Positions 46,238 to 58,252 of a stretch of DNA of 64,000 nucleotides are shown here, in pieces. The stretch comes from Haemaphysalis longicornis. Its lineage: Eukaryota; Arthropoda; Arachnida; Ixodida; Ixodidae. Where the stretch lies: the NCBI GenBank assembly GCA_013339765.2, contig CM023449.1, positions 227,351,712-227,415,711 on the forward strand. Reading direction: 5' to 3'. How positions within the stretch are numbered: position 1 is the first letter of the stretch; each line of letters begins with the position of its first letter. The translations under genes and the position numbers were made by a program. The notes under the pieces are model-generated. The model had not been told where the DNA came from and searched no databases. It worked only from the letters and a program-made list of their open reading frames with translations.

Positions 46238-46640
46238 TTAGGCTTAGCGTCCCGGCGAATATTTGATCGCCGCTATCTGTGCAACTGCGAATGATAATCC
46301 GTAACACAACTTTTCACCACACTATCATCCCCTTTCTCGCATGTGAAACTATTTGAGCTACAACTGCCGTTTGAGCGATCGGTGACCGAGACATCTGCGT
46401 AGCCTGTTTCGATGCTTCCGCGCAGGTATCGCCATCTCTCGGCCGCTCGGCGCACCGCGCGCCGTGGCATCCACCGCCGGTAAGCATAGGCTTGCATCGC
46501 GGCAGGTATATGTGATCGCCGCTTTTAAAATAAGCCCTGAGAACAATCCCTAGCACAATTTTTCACCACACTAACACCTACTTTCTCGCAGGTGGTACTT
46601 CGTTTTAGCGATCAGATTGATTCGGAAGAGCAGCGACAAG
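46238..46640. repeat. Tandem duplication, 246-bp unit (1.6 copies)
   Basis: The block with TTTGATCGCCGC, CACAACTTTTCACCACACTA and CTTTCTCGCA recurs 246 bp later in diverged form. No gene is recognised from here to 47033. Confidence 0.55.
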
Positions 46641-47978
46641 CGGTTGCTACCGTGGTCTGCGCCGGTTCGAGCCGCTGAGTGTGCCGAGCTGGCAGGCGCG
46701 ACCGGCGTGTGCGCGGACTGTTTCCGATGCAGAAAACGCTTCACGATTGCCTGCTTTATCTAAACGGGTGGAATCTACTAATTCAGCTCAGCGATCGTCG
46801 TAGTTTTACCATGGAGCAAAAACAGTGGGCGGAGCGGCGCCGACGAGGCGCACACCCGCATCGGGCCATGTGTCTCAAATTCACGCGTACAACTAGTCGT
46901 GATGACAGTCGTAACGATCACTCGCATACGAATCGCGTGTACCAATCGTACAGGTGTCTAGCGCTTCAATCGGGCAAGGCCAAGGCCATTCCTCCACGTG
47001 AACGGCGCGCGACCATGTCGTCACCTGCGCCAACCCTCGAGTAGAGTGAACTAGAATAGTATGGTCCCTAGAAATTGTGCTAGTCTGCCGTCCGCGCGCT
47101 TGCTCTATGGGAAGGCGTGTCCGCGCCGCTGATGCACGCACAGCGCTGCGCAGAGGGCGCTGCGAGCAATCGGAGCGCCCGAGCGGCCGGAGCGAGAGCG
47201 GCCGGCCGGCCTGTGCCGCGCGCTACTGCCGCGGAGCGCGAGCGCGCATCGGGGTTTGTCGTCCACTTAGAGCGGTGAAATGGAATGGTAAGAGGTACAT
47301 CAGCTCACAATTGAAAGTGCGATAGTACTATAAGACCTTTTAGTTTCACGCCCCGAGTTTTTCGCGAATTGGAGCCTCTTTGCGGCCGCTGAATTTCGCG
47401 AGTGAGACCGAAGGATGAAACCGCAGCAACTAGCGTAGCCGTTTCACTACCACCGCTTGAACCATTATTAAAGTGAAGCTTTCTATGTCTCACTGATGGC
47501 CTATATCGCCTCGAAAAAGCACTGCAGGAAAGCCAACTGTCTCTGAAGGCGGTGATGTTTGTGAGTAAAGTGAGAGAAAAAAAAACGCTTCCTGTGGTCA
47601 GAATCGAAGCTGGCTCCATCGCGTTTTGAAGCCGACGTCTATCTCAATGCGCATTTCCAACATGGTCAAAGCAGTTTGGATTTGGAGAGGAGTGCAGTCA
47701 GAAAAATTATCACTCCACTCTGCAACGATGGTTGAACACGAAGCTTTCTTCGCGTGAAATCAAAGGGAAAAGGGTTTTCGATGTCAAATCCGGCATGATC
47801 ATGCGTGCGAGTCAAAGTTAAAGCTCAATGAGTCAAATTCAAAACTCAGACGACAGGGAATCGCTCACAAGAAAGCTTCGCGTTCAACCATCAATGTTCA
47901 GACAGTGAGATCCAGTTCAAAAAGAGCTCCCTGCGGCACCAGAAGCTGCGTTTGTTCCACTTCGAAACTTACCGGGTC

Positions 47979-48184
47979 TGCTGAGCACGAGGTCGCGGGT
48001 TCGATTCCCGGCCGCGGCGGCACGCTTTTCTGATGGAGGCGAAAAGCAAAAACGCCGTGTGTTCGAGATTTCGGCGCACGATAAGATCCCGAGGTGGTCA
48101 AAATTAATCCGGAGCCCTCCACTACGGCGCGCCTCATCGCCTCCGTTGCGTGGGCGCGTTAAACCCTACAATCAATCAATCAAC
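47979..48184 (+). mobile_element. tRNA-derived SINE, 5'-truncated
   Basis: It keeps the B box GGGTTCGATTCCC, body and (AATC)n tail but lacks the A box. Flanks TACCGGGTC and TACCCGGGTC are a near-exact target duplication. Same family as 30836-31078. Confidence 0.85.
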
Positions 48185-48318
48185 TACCCGGGTCGTTCCC
48201 GAACGTCATTGACGGTGACAAGCACGCAGACGGCTGGTAGGCTGACAGAAGAAAGCGAAAGCTTGAGTAAAATGTTGTGCCAGCAAAACTTGTTCCTATA
48301 TACTTGGGCAAAGTGCAA

Positions 48319-48344
48319 GGGGGGGGGGGGGGGGGGGGGGGGGG
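48319..48344 (+). repeat. Poly-G tract (26 nt)
   Basis: Twenty-six consecutive G after TGGGCAAAGTGCAA. Confidence 0.9.
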
Positions 48345-48659
48345 ATAAAGCAAGGTATATATGGTCATGACAGTATAAATAAACCTGAATATTTTTACTC
48401 CTTGGTTTCAAACAGCCGCCATTATAATGATTGGCCATAACACAATATTCTCCCGTTTTGCTTTCCCCCGCGTGCGTCTCGCAATTCCCTCCGAGTGTGT
48501 GGGTGACCAAAAAGAACCCTGTGCAATGAGGAATGCAAGCGAAGATCGATTTGCAGCCGGTGTTAATAAAAATCAGTTTCACGTACCCGATGCTGGCGAA
48601 TGTTTCAATCGTGGTATTCACGAAATTACAGGCACGCAAAAGAGGTTTGATAGTACCCA

Positions 48660-49395
48660 AATTTTTTAAAATTTCGAGGGAAGCGGAGTGTTGGGTTAAG
48701 CGAAATGCGAAAAATGTATGGCCAGATCACTGGAATAAGAGCTGTATAGTGCTGGTAACAAACGCTCCAATGCACAGAGACGCTTCCGGAATACAGGCAA
48801 AAATAATTTGCAGAAAAAAACCCATTTTTTTAGGTATTGCGGGAAAAGAACTGCGTGATGCACGCCTGCTTCGCCTTCGCATCTGGTCCACAAAAGTGTT
48901 TCGAGCTTCTCAATGCCGCATCAACTGTTGGTCGCCAACGCTATATTCTATGTTGCTGTGAAGCAGGCAAAGCTAATGTTTTTCTTGTTCCTGCCTTTTT
49001 GGCACTTTCTTGAGACCCGTCGTTGTCCACATGATCAGAAGCGTCTTCCCAGCTATATCAACAATGTAGGCGTCGGACAGCACTCCGCTAACGGGAACAT
49101 CGGCCCGCGCACAGTGCGTACCCCGCACAAATTTGCCGTTCGCGACGGTGTTCGGCGGGTAATGGGAGCTAAGCTTTAACCGAGAGCTTATCAGCTGCCT
49201 GCAGCGGATGTTGCATTGCGTCCTCTTTGTGAACATTTCGAGATATCCGTGATCCCCGAATAGACATTTCGAGACAAAGGGTGGAAAATGTCGCCTATGG
49301 CAGGTATATGCACGGCAAAAAAAAGGTTTCGAGTTAACCGGTATTTCGAGATATCCGAGTTCGAGTTATGGAGAAATCATGCACTGTATCTGATG
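48660..49395. mobile_element. Pogo-like MITE relic
   Basis: The right end reads inward as TACAGTGCATGATTTCTCC, with TTCGAGATATCC motifs nearby. The interior (48670-48830, 49200-49370) aligns with 55310-55460 and 55800-55980. The left terminus is lost or diverged. Confidence 0.5.
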
Positions 49396-50489
49396 ACTGA
49401 AGGTGATAAAACTTCGTATGCATGTGCACACGTCTTGTTTTTTTTTATTCGGCATTTACATTTAACAGATTCCCAGTTGACTGGACGTAACTGAGGGGGC
49501 CGCGAAGACGTGCGCTAAGGGCCTCCAGATCAACGATGCGAAAGGTCAGAAGGCACCGGTTCGAGCCTGCTTTATTTACATACACGTACAGGGGACAACA
49601 TCTTGGGGAAACTTGCAAAGAAAGACGGTTCCAAAGACCCATACAAAAAAGCGGAGCGCCGACACCACACACACACATTTTCAGGCGCTGACTAATCCAT
49701 CAGTTAACAACGGCGGGGATATTCACAAAGAACGGTTAACTGTTTGCTTGGTAATGTAGCTGAAGTCCCGCATGATGTTTCCATGCTGGAAAACGATGCC
49801 GTGCCGGCAGTGTTCCCGAAGCCCCCGAGTATGTGTCGAAATCGAAATAGCGTAGCGACACGATTCCGCGGTTTTTAGAAAACTCGATCCTTCATAACAC
49901 GCGAAAACGTACTCCTGTCACTTCACCCTTCGGTTAAAACTCTTCGTACTGGTAAGATCCAACTTATTTGGCTAATCTGGTTTGTCGACAGAAACGGGTA
50001 GGGTTCGAAAAGGGGCAGTTAAAATGGGCTGAACCCGCCCAGAAATAGGGCAGAAATACGAAGGCAGCAGCGGAACGGCAGAGCGCCGTCCGCCGTTACC
50101 CATCGCGCCGGCCGGCCACCGCGCTCCGATTGACTGCAGCGCCGCCGCTGCATGCATCACGGAGGAGCCCCCTTCGCGGCCCGCGGTCGGCAGACTAGCA
50201 CATATTTCTAGGGACCATAAGAATAGTATCGATAGTATTCTAGTTCACTCTACCCTCGAGCCCTCGAGCTTGCGAGGTAGCGGATGAGAGCCAGAGTTTA
50301 TAGTCAGTTTCGTATCTCGGAACATCAAAGTTACAGTGTTACGGTAACTTCATGGTTATGGCCGTAAAATATCACAAACAGAGAGAAATTTTTGTTAGAA
50401 ATTTTTTCTAACACTGTTAATGCATAGTATCAGACGCAACGTTTACGCTGCCCCATGGAGTGATGTTGACAGGGCAGCGGCCCAGTCAA

Positions 50490-50526
50490 CATCACGTGAC
50501 TTCCGCTCCATTATTCCGGAAGTAAG
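50490..50526. promoter_or_regulatory. E-box and inverted ETS-like sites
   Basis: CACGTGACTTCCGC is followed by CCGGAAGT, giving an E-box and two opposed ETS-type motifs in 37 bp. This resembles core promoters by motif only; no exon was identified downstream. Confidence 0.25.
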
Positions 50527-50876
50527 CCCAAATAATTTTGTCCCGACTTGAGACAACGAAGAGCGAGTTGCGCAATCCTCCCTGTTCCGTGGCTGAGCCG
50601 GCTGAGCTGCTGACCCTGGTGCGCGCGCCTTCCCATTGCGAAGTTTGCGTGCTCACGGGGATAAGTCGGTGTTCACAACGGGTGCTGCGTGTGCGACACT
50701 CTTTTTTGCCACCTGACAACGAAGTTGCAGAGTACCGCTGCCGTTCAAGTTGTCACGATCAAGTCACAGAAGTTCAGAGTTACCTTTGAAGAGCAGATAC
50801 AGTGATACTATACAACGACCTTGTGTCCACACAGGCACGCGTACTATGCAAGGGGGGGGGGAGGGGGGGGGGACCA

Positions 50877-51098
50877 GATAACAAACAAAACAACGTATTG
50901 GACGACGCCAAAACACTCATGTAGTGCGACTACTTGGAGGGGTGTACCGCCCAATCTGTTCCCTTACGTTTAGCTTGCTTTCCTACTCCTCAGTCAGGTA
51001 GATACCTGCGATAAAAGCAAGAAAACTGCGCCGACAGCACTAACCGCAACTACGCTGACCGGTGTGAATGGGCGCGGCACAGTCGTACGTACTTTGCG
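50877..51098 (+). repeat. Direct repeat, left copy (about 220 bp)
   Basis: Nearly identical to 51994-52209, from ACAAACAAAACAACGTATTG to GGCACAGTCGTACGTACT. A double G-tract (50852-50872) lies just upstream. Confidence 0.7.
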
Positions 51099-51993
51099 AG
51101 TACTTTGCGTACGTACTTTGCGAGTTGCGAGTACCCATGAGGCTGAAGACATATCATTGGTGGACTTGGAAGATATACACGCCAATATAGTTGGTCGGAA
51201 GCGAGTAGTACAGGGCTACTGTGTCAGACTGTGTGCGGTGTTCCACAAGTGAACATTGCTTTGAGTTTCCGCGGTGTAACACCCGCATTCATTCTATAGA
51301 AGTTGCTGGAATACTAGGACTTTACAAAAATACCTATATCCTCTTAATTCAAGGAGTAATTTCTCCTCGAGACCTCCAATCCCCCAGATTGTATTAGCTT
51401 CACCTTGTCTTCAAAGGGTGGCGGGTGAGGTTTGATTATTGATGTGTTGAAGGCTGTTCTGCTTCTCCGAGAGAGATTACTTCGAAATGCACACACTTAG
51501 CTACAGTTCGTGTGAAAAGTTTGGCCTGTTGACGTGTGATAACAAGCGTTTATTTAAAAAAAAAAATGGCTCCAATTGTGGTTGGACTGCGAAGCTGTAA
51601 ACGCACCCACACCGATGACACACGAGGCTCTACAAAGACTAAGCCAGAAACTGGAAAATGCGCACATTGGTGCCAAGTGTTATAATTTCGTTTGGGTTGT
51701 TTATTGTGAATGTTGCCGTGAAGTTAGCCTTCTGTTCTGTTCAAGCTTTCTTTTGTGAGAACCGTGTTTTAGCAGAACCGTGTTTTCAAATATTGTAAAT
51801 AAATTTTAAACCGCACAAAACAACTACTTTTTATTGTAAAAGTTGGTTGCAAGCTAAAATTTACAATTCACCATGATTAGTGCACCCTGAACGTAAAAGC
51901 AGAATAACTGGAGTTGCGCTTGCCTGCATTGCACACAGCTGCTTGTTTTTCTGTTATTCAGCCTGCGATTATTGTTGCACCTCACCATTTGAG
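51099..51993. other. Interval between direct repeats; no gene recognised
   Basis: Imperfect repeats of TACTTTGCGAG occur at 51090-51135. Open frames up to 62 codons only. Confidence 0.4.
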
Positions 51994-52209
51994 CGTAATA
52001 AACAAAACAACGTATTGGACGACGCCAAAACACTCATGTGTGCGACTACTTGCAGGGGTGTACCGCCCCATCTGTCCCTTACGTTTAGCTTGCTTTCCTA
52101 CTCCTCAGTCAGGTAGATACCTGCGATAAAAGCAAGAAAACTGCGCCGACAGCACTAACCGCAACTACGCTGACCGGCGTGAATGGGCGCGGCACAGTCG
52201 TACGTACTA
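51994..52209 (+). repeat. Direct repeat, right copy
   Basis: Second copy of the 220-bp repeat at 50877, same orientation, 1.1 kb away. Differences are a few single-base changes and small indels. Confidence 0.7.
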
Positions 52210-52309
52210 CACACCGGCGAGGACACTTTTCCGACAGCTGAGGAACAGCTCCACCTCATTCCTTGAAAGCCCGCCGTGACTTTTGGCTACCAAAACACCT
52301 TTTTTTTTA

Positions 52310-52362
52310 GGGGGGGGGGGGGGGGGGGGCGTATTCGTAGCGCCGCCGTTAGCCGGTCGCAC

Positions 52363-52397
<35 letters not shown>
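52310..52397 (+). repeat. Poly-G (20) and poly-T (34) tracts
   Basis: G at 52310-52329 and T at 52364-52397, separated by 34 mixed bases. 52398-52815 shows no gene. Confidence 0.85.
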
Positions 52398-52398
<1 letters not shown>

Positions 52399-52817
52399 AC
52401 AGCACACGATCACAACCGAAACCGCCGAAACCTCGAGCAGACGGCGTTGCCTCGAGCAACGCTGCCTGCGCTCGCTCTGGTGCTACAGTGCCTAGAATAT
52501 ACTGGCTGGTGCCGCCGCCGCAGCCCCTGCCTCCACAATGCGTCCGGCCGAGCGCAATTTATTTTAGATTTGCAATGCTTTAGGGGAAACTGCGTTGTTT
52601 ATTTACGTATTTTTAGCGTGTGGATTTTTGCAACAACTCGGCTAATCAGCCGTCACACGGAACGAACGGTACGACGCTACGGAGTGCTAAAACACGTTTT
52701 CCGTCTCACTCCACGGAAAGAACCCGGTCACAGAACAGACCCGGTACGTGTCGCGCGCATGCGCAGTCGGGTCCCGGGTAACCCGGTAGCAACGTAACGA
52801 ACGTAACGAACGGACTG

Positions 52818-53508
52818 CTAAAACTCTCTATTGTCCGTTGCAAAGTTCATGATCGCGCTCCTCGAATCACTCAGCACCGTGGTACGGCCAACGCGATGGC
52901 CAGCTCCTCCGCTTGTCCCGGGCTTCGCGCCCGCACGCTGCATGACGCTCGTAGCTCTCCCGTAGTCGCTGCACACACCGCCACGGCGTAGGCTCCGCGC
53001 TTGTCCGGGTACCTCGCCACGTCGACGGATCATGCTCCGTTGTCCTGTTGTCCGTCGCATGCGTGGCCGTGAGCCTCCTTCGCCCTCGCCAGCCGTCGCC
53101 CTCGATCCACCTCTGGGTGCATGTGGCGCGGGATCGGCGGCACCTGCAACGAGCTGAGCAACCCGCGCGGAAACGGCGATCGGCCCGCACTTCCCTGCAG
53201 CCCTCCGCGATATCCCACTCTTTCCAGTATGTACCGCCCAGTCTTGGTGCTCGCGCTAACCTGACCCGCTGCGCCGTCCACTGCGCCTCGGCCACCTCGT
53301 CCAGCGTGCTATGGACCCCAAGCTCCAAGAGCCCCAACGCTGCCTTGTATTCCCCGCGTATAAGCGCGTCCACCTTCTGGCGCTCCGCCGCCTTCCAGTC
53401 GTGGAAAGCTGCGACGTAGGCCACGTGGCTGACACACCCTCCCCTTCCCCCCTTCCCCTTAATGAGCGATGGGAGATCCTTCGGCTCAGCTCCTCCGCAA
53501 ACGTCCAC
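52818..53508 (-). pseudogene. I-type LINE ORF2 fragment (RT C-term to RNase H)
   Basis: The minus frame from 53508 has AAFHDWKAAERQKVDALIRG and LGLLELGVHSTLDEVAEAQ, a region between RT and RNase H of arthropod I-type LINEs. A shifted frame near 52830-52900 has TTVLSDSRSAIMNFA, part of RNase H. Several frameshifts. It adjoins a plus-strand LINE tail head-on near 53460. Confidence 0.6.
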
Positions 53509-53645
53509 GCGAGCCTAGCGGCCCGTGGGCGGGAGTTGCTAGCCCGGTACGGGGCCTGGGAATGAGGCTCCGCTCCCGTCGACGGTTCTCCCCCCCCCCA
53601 CCGGAGGGGGCTCACTCTTTCGCATAATAAAGTTTGATCAATCAA
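53458..53645 (+). mobile_element. LINE 3' end
   Basis: The plus frame ends LARYGAWE at a TGA (about 53565). A short UTR follows with AATAAAG and a TCAATCAATCAA tail. 5'-truncated. Confidence 0.6.
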
Positions 53646-54560
53646 TCAAATGACCGCAAACGATTGTACCAACTTCAGCAGACTGGAATTCCTTCATGCC
53701 CGCATATCTCGTCGACACTCTGCGGATGCGTCGGATCGCCGCCGACACCTTCGCTTCCAGCTGCGCCCGGCGTCCATGTGCAGCCCGAGCACTCGCAGCG
53801 TTTTCACCCTCGGGATGGTCGTTCTGTCGCTCGTCCGTAGTTTATCGCATAGTATGAGGTCTATTTCATTTATATGCTCCCCATTCGGGCTCCTCCAGGT
53901 CCACTTCCGACTCTCCCGTTTACAGAAGAAGGTGTTCATTATGCGTAGGTTATTCCGTTCTGCAAACTCAACTAGTAGGTCCCCCCTGCTATTTCTACAG
54001 CCCAGACCATAGTTCCCAACTGCTTTGTCTCCAGCCTGATTCTTTTCTACTTTGGCATTGAGGTCCCCCATAACTACGGTATACTGTGTTTTTACTTTAG
54101 CCATTGCCGATTCCACATCTTCATAGAGGCGTTACACTGCTTGGTCGTCGTGGCTGGATGTGGGCGCGTAGCCCTGCACCACCTTGAGCTTGCACCTCTT
54201 ATTGAGCGCAAATGCAAGACCTGCTGCCCTTTCGTTAATGCTATAGTGTTCTTCTATGTTGCCAGCTATACTTTTATTGACTAGAAATCCCACTCCCAGT
54301 TCTCTTCTGTCCTCTGGACCCCGTAACATAAGACGTGTCCATTTTTCAGCACCGTAAAGGCTTCGCCTGCTCTCCTAACCTCGCTAAGCCCTATTACATC
54401 CCATTTAATGCCCTCTAATTCCTCGAACAACACCTCGATACTCGCTTCGTTAGATAAGGTTCGCGCGTTAAATGTTGCCAGGTTCAGATTCCATTGGCGG
54501 CCTGTCCGGATCCAGGGATTCTTAGCACCCTCTGCTGCGTCACAGGTCTGACCGCCGCTG
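53646..54560 (-). pseudogene. RTE-type LINE endonuclease
   Basis: Starting near 54500 on the minus strand: LATFNARTL, then WDVIGLSEVR, a frameshift near 54325, and LGVGFLVNK. Next come VVQGYAPTS, an in-frame TAA at about 54132, VVMGDLNAKV, RKWTWRSPNG and NEIDLILC. These are the core blocks of the RTE-clade endonuclease, often labelled craniofacial development protein 2-like in gene sets. The RT domain is absent. Confidence 0.8.
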
Positions 54561-54710
54561 TGGTCAGTTGCTTCGCAGCTGCTGTGGACTGAGGGCCTTG
54601 GGTTAATCCGCCTCTTTCACAACCCCACTGCGCATGCGCAATCCCCTAGCGGCCAAGTCCCTAAGCAGTCCGGTAGGAGCAGCAGACGACATTCCCCACA
54701 GCTAGAGTGT

Positions 54711-54916
54711 ACTAGAAGTTTTAGAGTGGCCCGAGCGGCGGCCTCTCCCATTGCTCCGCCGGGTCGACTTTCGCGCAGAAAATAAAACCGGTATAGCGGC
54801 GGCGCTCCCGTCGTCAACAACTGAACAGCCGGCGCTCCCCGGCACTAGCTCCCAGCCTGCGCGCGGCAATATTTGCGTTGCTCGCTGCGGTGTTTTGCGC
54901 TTGCGAAGCTGATTTA
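54711..54916. other. GC-rich segment with a hAT-like end
   Basis: CTAGAGTGTACTAGAAG at 54712 resembles the termini at 47042 and 50252, but no partner end was found. Confidence 0.3.
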
Positions 54917-55113
54917 TTTTGGATTATGAGGTTTAATGCGCCGGCGCTACACAGGCGATGAGGCAAGCGGTACTGGAGGGCTCCGGATTAATTTTGACTA
55001 TCTGGGGATCTTTAACGTGCGCCGAAATCTTGAAGACACGGGCGTTTTTCCCTTTTATCCTCCATCACAAAAGCAGCTGCCGTGGCCGGGAATTGAACCT
55101 GCGCCTTTGGTCA
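54917..55113 (-). mobile_element. tRNA-derived SINE, 5'-truncated and diverged
   Basis: Minus-strand copy of the 30836 family, missing the A-box half. It is flanked by GCTGATTTA at 54908-54916 and 55114-55122. More diverged than the other copies. Confidence 0.8.
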
Positions 55114-55206
55114 GCTGATTTAGAAAGTAGACGCAGAAACGTTATGACTCCGCTTGAGCAAACTTTAAACTAGTACGACCTGCCATAAAATTACCGACCT
55201 CCCCCT

Positions 55207-55225
55207 CCCCCCCCCCCCCCCCCCC
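55207..55225 (-). repeat. Poly-C tract (poly-G on minus, 19 nt)
   Basis: Nineteen consecutive C within a pyrimidine-rich stretch. Confidence 0.85.
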
Positions 55226-55277
55226 AACGATACTTCTCATTTTTATGCGTTTTCTGAAAACGTTCATTGTTGATATA

Positions 55278-55990
55278 CAGTAATCTCTCGTTAACTCAAA
55301 GTCGTAAAATTACCTGATAATTTTCAGATAAGCGCGGAGTTTCGAGTAAAGTCAAATGCAGAAAATTTGTAGCCAGGTCCCTGAATTAACAGCTAGTGCT
55401 GCTAAGAAAAGCACTATTGCACAGGGGAGATTTCGTAATGAAGGCAAAATAATTTGCAGGAAAAAGAAACTTTTTTTATTGCAGAAGAAATAACTGTGTT
55501 GCGCTCGGCTGTTTCGCGTTCGCATCTGCATCCCAGAAAAGCGCACCCGAGAATTATCAACGCATCGCATGAATTGGTGGTCGCCACCGCTACATTCTAC
55601 CTTGTTACAAATCAGACGCAGCATGCATGTTGTTTCTGCCGTTGTAGGCACTTCTGGAGGCTCCTCCTCGTACGCATGATCAGCTGCGCCAGACGGCATT
55701 AATTCCGGTAACGGGGACGCGTAGTCCGCGTAAACTTGCACTTCACGATCGCGTTGGGTGAGTAGTGGTTGTAATCATTCGAACGGGGACCTTATCAACT
55801 GCCTGCAGCGGACTTTGTCTTGTGTCCTCTCTGCCAGTATTTCGAGACATCCGCAGTCCTCCGAAAAAAACGTTTGGAGATAAAGCGGGCAAATGCGTAG
55901 CGCCTATGGGAGGTAAACACACGGTGAGAAAAAGTTTAGAGAAGATATTGTGAGATATAGCAGAGTTCGAGTTAAAGAGGGAATTATTTG
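55278..55990. mobile_element. Pogo-like MITE
   Basis: The left end CAGTAATCTCTCGTTAACTC after TA matches imperfectly the inverted right end GAGTTAAAGAGGGAATTATTTG. About 710 bp, no transposase. Same family as 48660-49395. Confidence 0.6.
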
Positions 55991-57550
55991 ACGGACAGGC
56001 ACCAGGAAAATGTTCTTCCCTTCCCCTTCTTGACTCTGCGCATGAAGCAAAAGCGGCGGGGCGCACATTCTATGCTGCAAAAAGTTTACGGTTTTTTTAC
56101 GTTCCTATTTGGAACGAAAATACCAAAAGCCTTCTTCTGGGATACCCCTACCGTTGATGCTTGTACTGTTGTTAGTGGGCTTTCTTACTTTATTAACCTG
56201 CTATGTCGCATGCAGGCACTTGGTAAGGAAGTGTGCACTGAAAACGAAATGCCAAGTCTGCAGGACCAATCCTACATGCCAGGGGACGATGCCGCTGTGT
56301 TTACGATGCCGCTCGGCTCTTGTAATTTGGGGGTACTTCGGAATCCTTCCGCGCATTTTTTAAAGTTTGTTAGCGATCTCTAGAACGTTTTTACCAGTTG
56401 CTTCAGCGACAAAGAGCTCCACCATGACAGCGTTCTGGATGTGCTACAGCACTTATTCACAACAAACACCTTAACGGCGTTGGTTGCGACCAGCACGTGA
56501 GACCTTGACAGCAAATTTGGTTTGGTTCTGTATACATTGTGACACGGATTCATTTCTACATAACATGTTTAAACAAGTTCCGTGATTACATGCGAAGGTG
56601 GGAGCAACACCTTAAACTTAGCCGTTGCTAATGATCGAGGGCGAGTTATGAAAATGCGTTGGCCAAAAATGTGAATTTAAATCTCCATGTTAGCGTTATT
56701 CCTAAACCTTTACATGTGTAGACTTTGTGCATGATTTCCCGTGTTACATTTCATTTGCTGGGCTATTGAAAATGAAAGCAAAATGTGTATTTGTTCCAGT
56801 TCCGTTTATTTGAACCTCCATGTTAGCGTTCTTGAACCTTTACCTCTATAGTAGACGTGTTATATTTAATTTTTGTCGCGGTGAATATATTTTTCTGATC
56901 TATGTTTTGCATTTTGCATCTATGTTTTGCGTGTAATTGTCCCCTCAGCATACTTGTGAATTAAATTTGTGTTAATTTGATTCAACTCCTTTCTTGGTCG
57001 AATCAGGTGAAAGGTGGTGCGATTAATAGAACTTTGCGGGAATAGTTCTATGAAAGACAGTCATGGGACAACTGAGCTAACCACTGGGCTAACCCATTTT
57101 TAGTTAAAAAGATATCTCGCTTGCGCGCATCAATTTCTGTTCGGCCACCACAGTGATCCGTAATTATCCAAGCGGGCCACTGCTACTGCTATAATAACAA
57201 CTTACGCAATAAAAAACAAACGCAACTTATGTTATTAACCCACATAACTGCAGTCCGAGCGTAAATTGCAAGACAATAACTAAAAAATTCTTCTGAGAAG
57301 CTATCATCCCAGTCCTTATATTTTTTCGTGTCATGTCCATCAAGCAGCACAATAAGGACACAATCATAAAGCAATCATGAACTGGTTCATATTACGCAAT
57401 TCAACGCAAAATACTTTATTATGGGAAATTGGAATAGCGAAAATGTCGCTGCAATTACTTTATTTACAACCCGTTACAAATGCTGCACCGAAGGAAAACG
57501 CGTAATTTTCCTTGTTGTCGAGCGGGAAAGGCAAAACTAACGCAAAATGA
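55991..57550. other. No recognisable gene
   Basis: AT-rich with short frames. A frame at 55988-56383 has no domain I recognise. The expressed status is unknown. Confidence 0.4.
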
Positions 57551-57559
57551 GCTGAAGCG

Positions 57560-57565
57560 TTTATT
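57560..57565 (-). terminator. Candidate poly(A) signal of zinc-finger copy 3
   Basis: AATAAA on the minus strand, 122 nt past the stop codon at 57688. Confidence 0.4.
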
Positions 57566-57687
57566 TTTCATTTCATTACCCACAGTCCACTGTACCTACA
57601 GTACATTTCAGCAATTGGACGACCCGCAGAACAAATTCGAAGGCTGACAAAGCACAAAATCCTGCTGAAATCAAGCATGGGGTCATT

Positions 57688-58097
57688 TTATAGTGGCTGG
57701 GTTTTGTGCTCCCTGTTCTCATGCGCCTTCCGCCAGCGGCGACAAGAGAAGGCCTTGGGGCAGAAGTGACACCGGAAGGGCCTCTCCCCTGTGTGGCTGC
57801 GCACATGGCTGTCTAGGTGGCCCCGCTGGGCGAAGGCGCTGGGGCACAGGTGGCACTGGTAGGGACGCTCGCCCGTGTGCGTGCGCAGGTGGACGTCCAG
57901 TTGGGTCTTCGTCACAAAGGCCTTGTTGCAGTGGCTGCACTGGTAGGGGCGCTCGCCCGTGTGTGAGCGCTGGTGCCTCTTCATGTGACTCTGCTGCAGT
58001 GCTGAGAAGCTGCACTGCTGGCACTGCAGCAGCCGACGACCCGGCGGGGGGCCGTGCTGCTGCCTGTGGCTTCCCATGGAGGGGGAACAGGGGGATC
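57688..58097 (-). CDS. C2H2 zinc-finger terminal exon (copy 3)
   Basis: The acceptor CTGCTGCAG lies above 58097 with a two-base split codon; 135 codons run to TAA 57688-57690. The leader SPCSPSMGSH is followed by four complete C2H2 fingers joined by TGERP linkers and a short tail EHKTQPL. Predicted contacts at positions -1, 2, 3, 6: finger 1 Q,S,H,R; finger 2 T,T,Q,V; finger 3 Q,G,H,S; finger 4 C,R,W,A. Function by family: nuclear sequence-specific DNA binding, often repression. No partner domain (BTB, ZAD, SCAN-like) is seen, but earlier exons are missing. It is the least damaged of the five copies. Confidence 0.85.
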
Positions 58098-58252
58098 CTG
58101 CAGCAGGGAGAAGAGGGGAAAAAACTGGGAGCCTTTCCCACGACAACCGCGGTGGCAGTGCGCATGCAGCGACGTTTTAGAGACGATAGTCCCTCTATCG
58201 TCCAAGAGGGACAAGAAACCTTGCGCACATGAGGCAAAATTCAAGTACTTAA

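Larger units (their letters stand above)
47042..50252. mobile_element. hAT-like element, 3.2 kb, with nested repeats
   Basis: Inverted ends TAGAGTGAACTAGAAT are flanked by an exact 8-bp duplication, CCCTCGAG, at 47034-47041 and 50253-50260. Subterminal GGTCCCTAGAAAT..GTGCTAGTCTGCCG blocks are also inverted; the right arm has 18 extra bases. An 8-bp duplication and a TAGAGTG start fit hAT. No BED finger or hAT dimerisation domain was found. It holds a SINE, a 26-G tract and a pogo-like relic. Confidence 0.75.

Noticed and set aside
57693..58232. 179-codon plus-strand frame
   Set aside because: Antisense shadow of zinc-finger copy 3.
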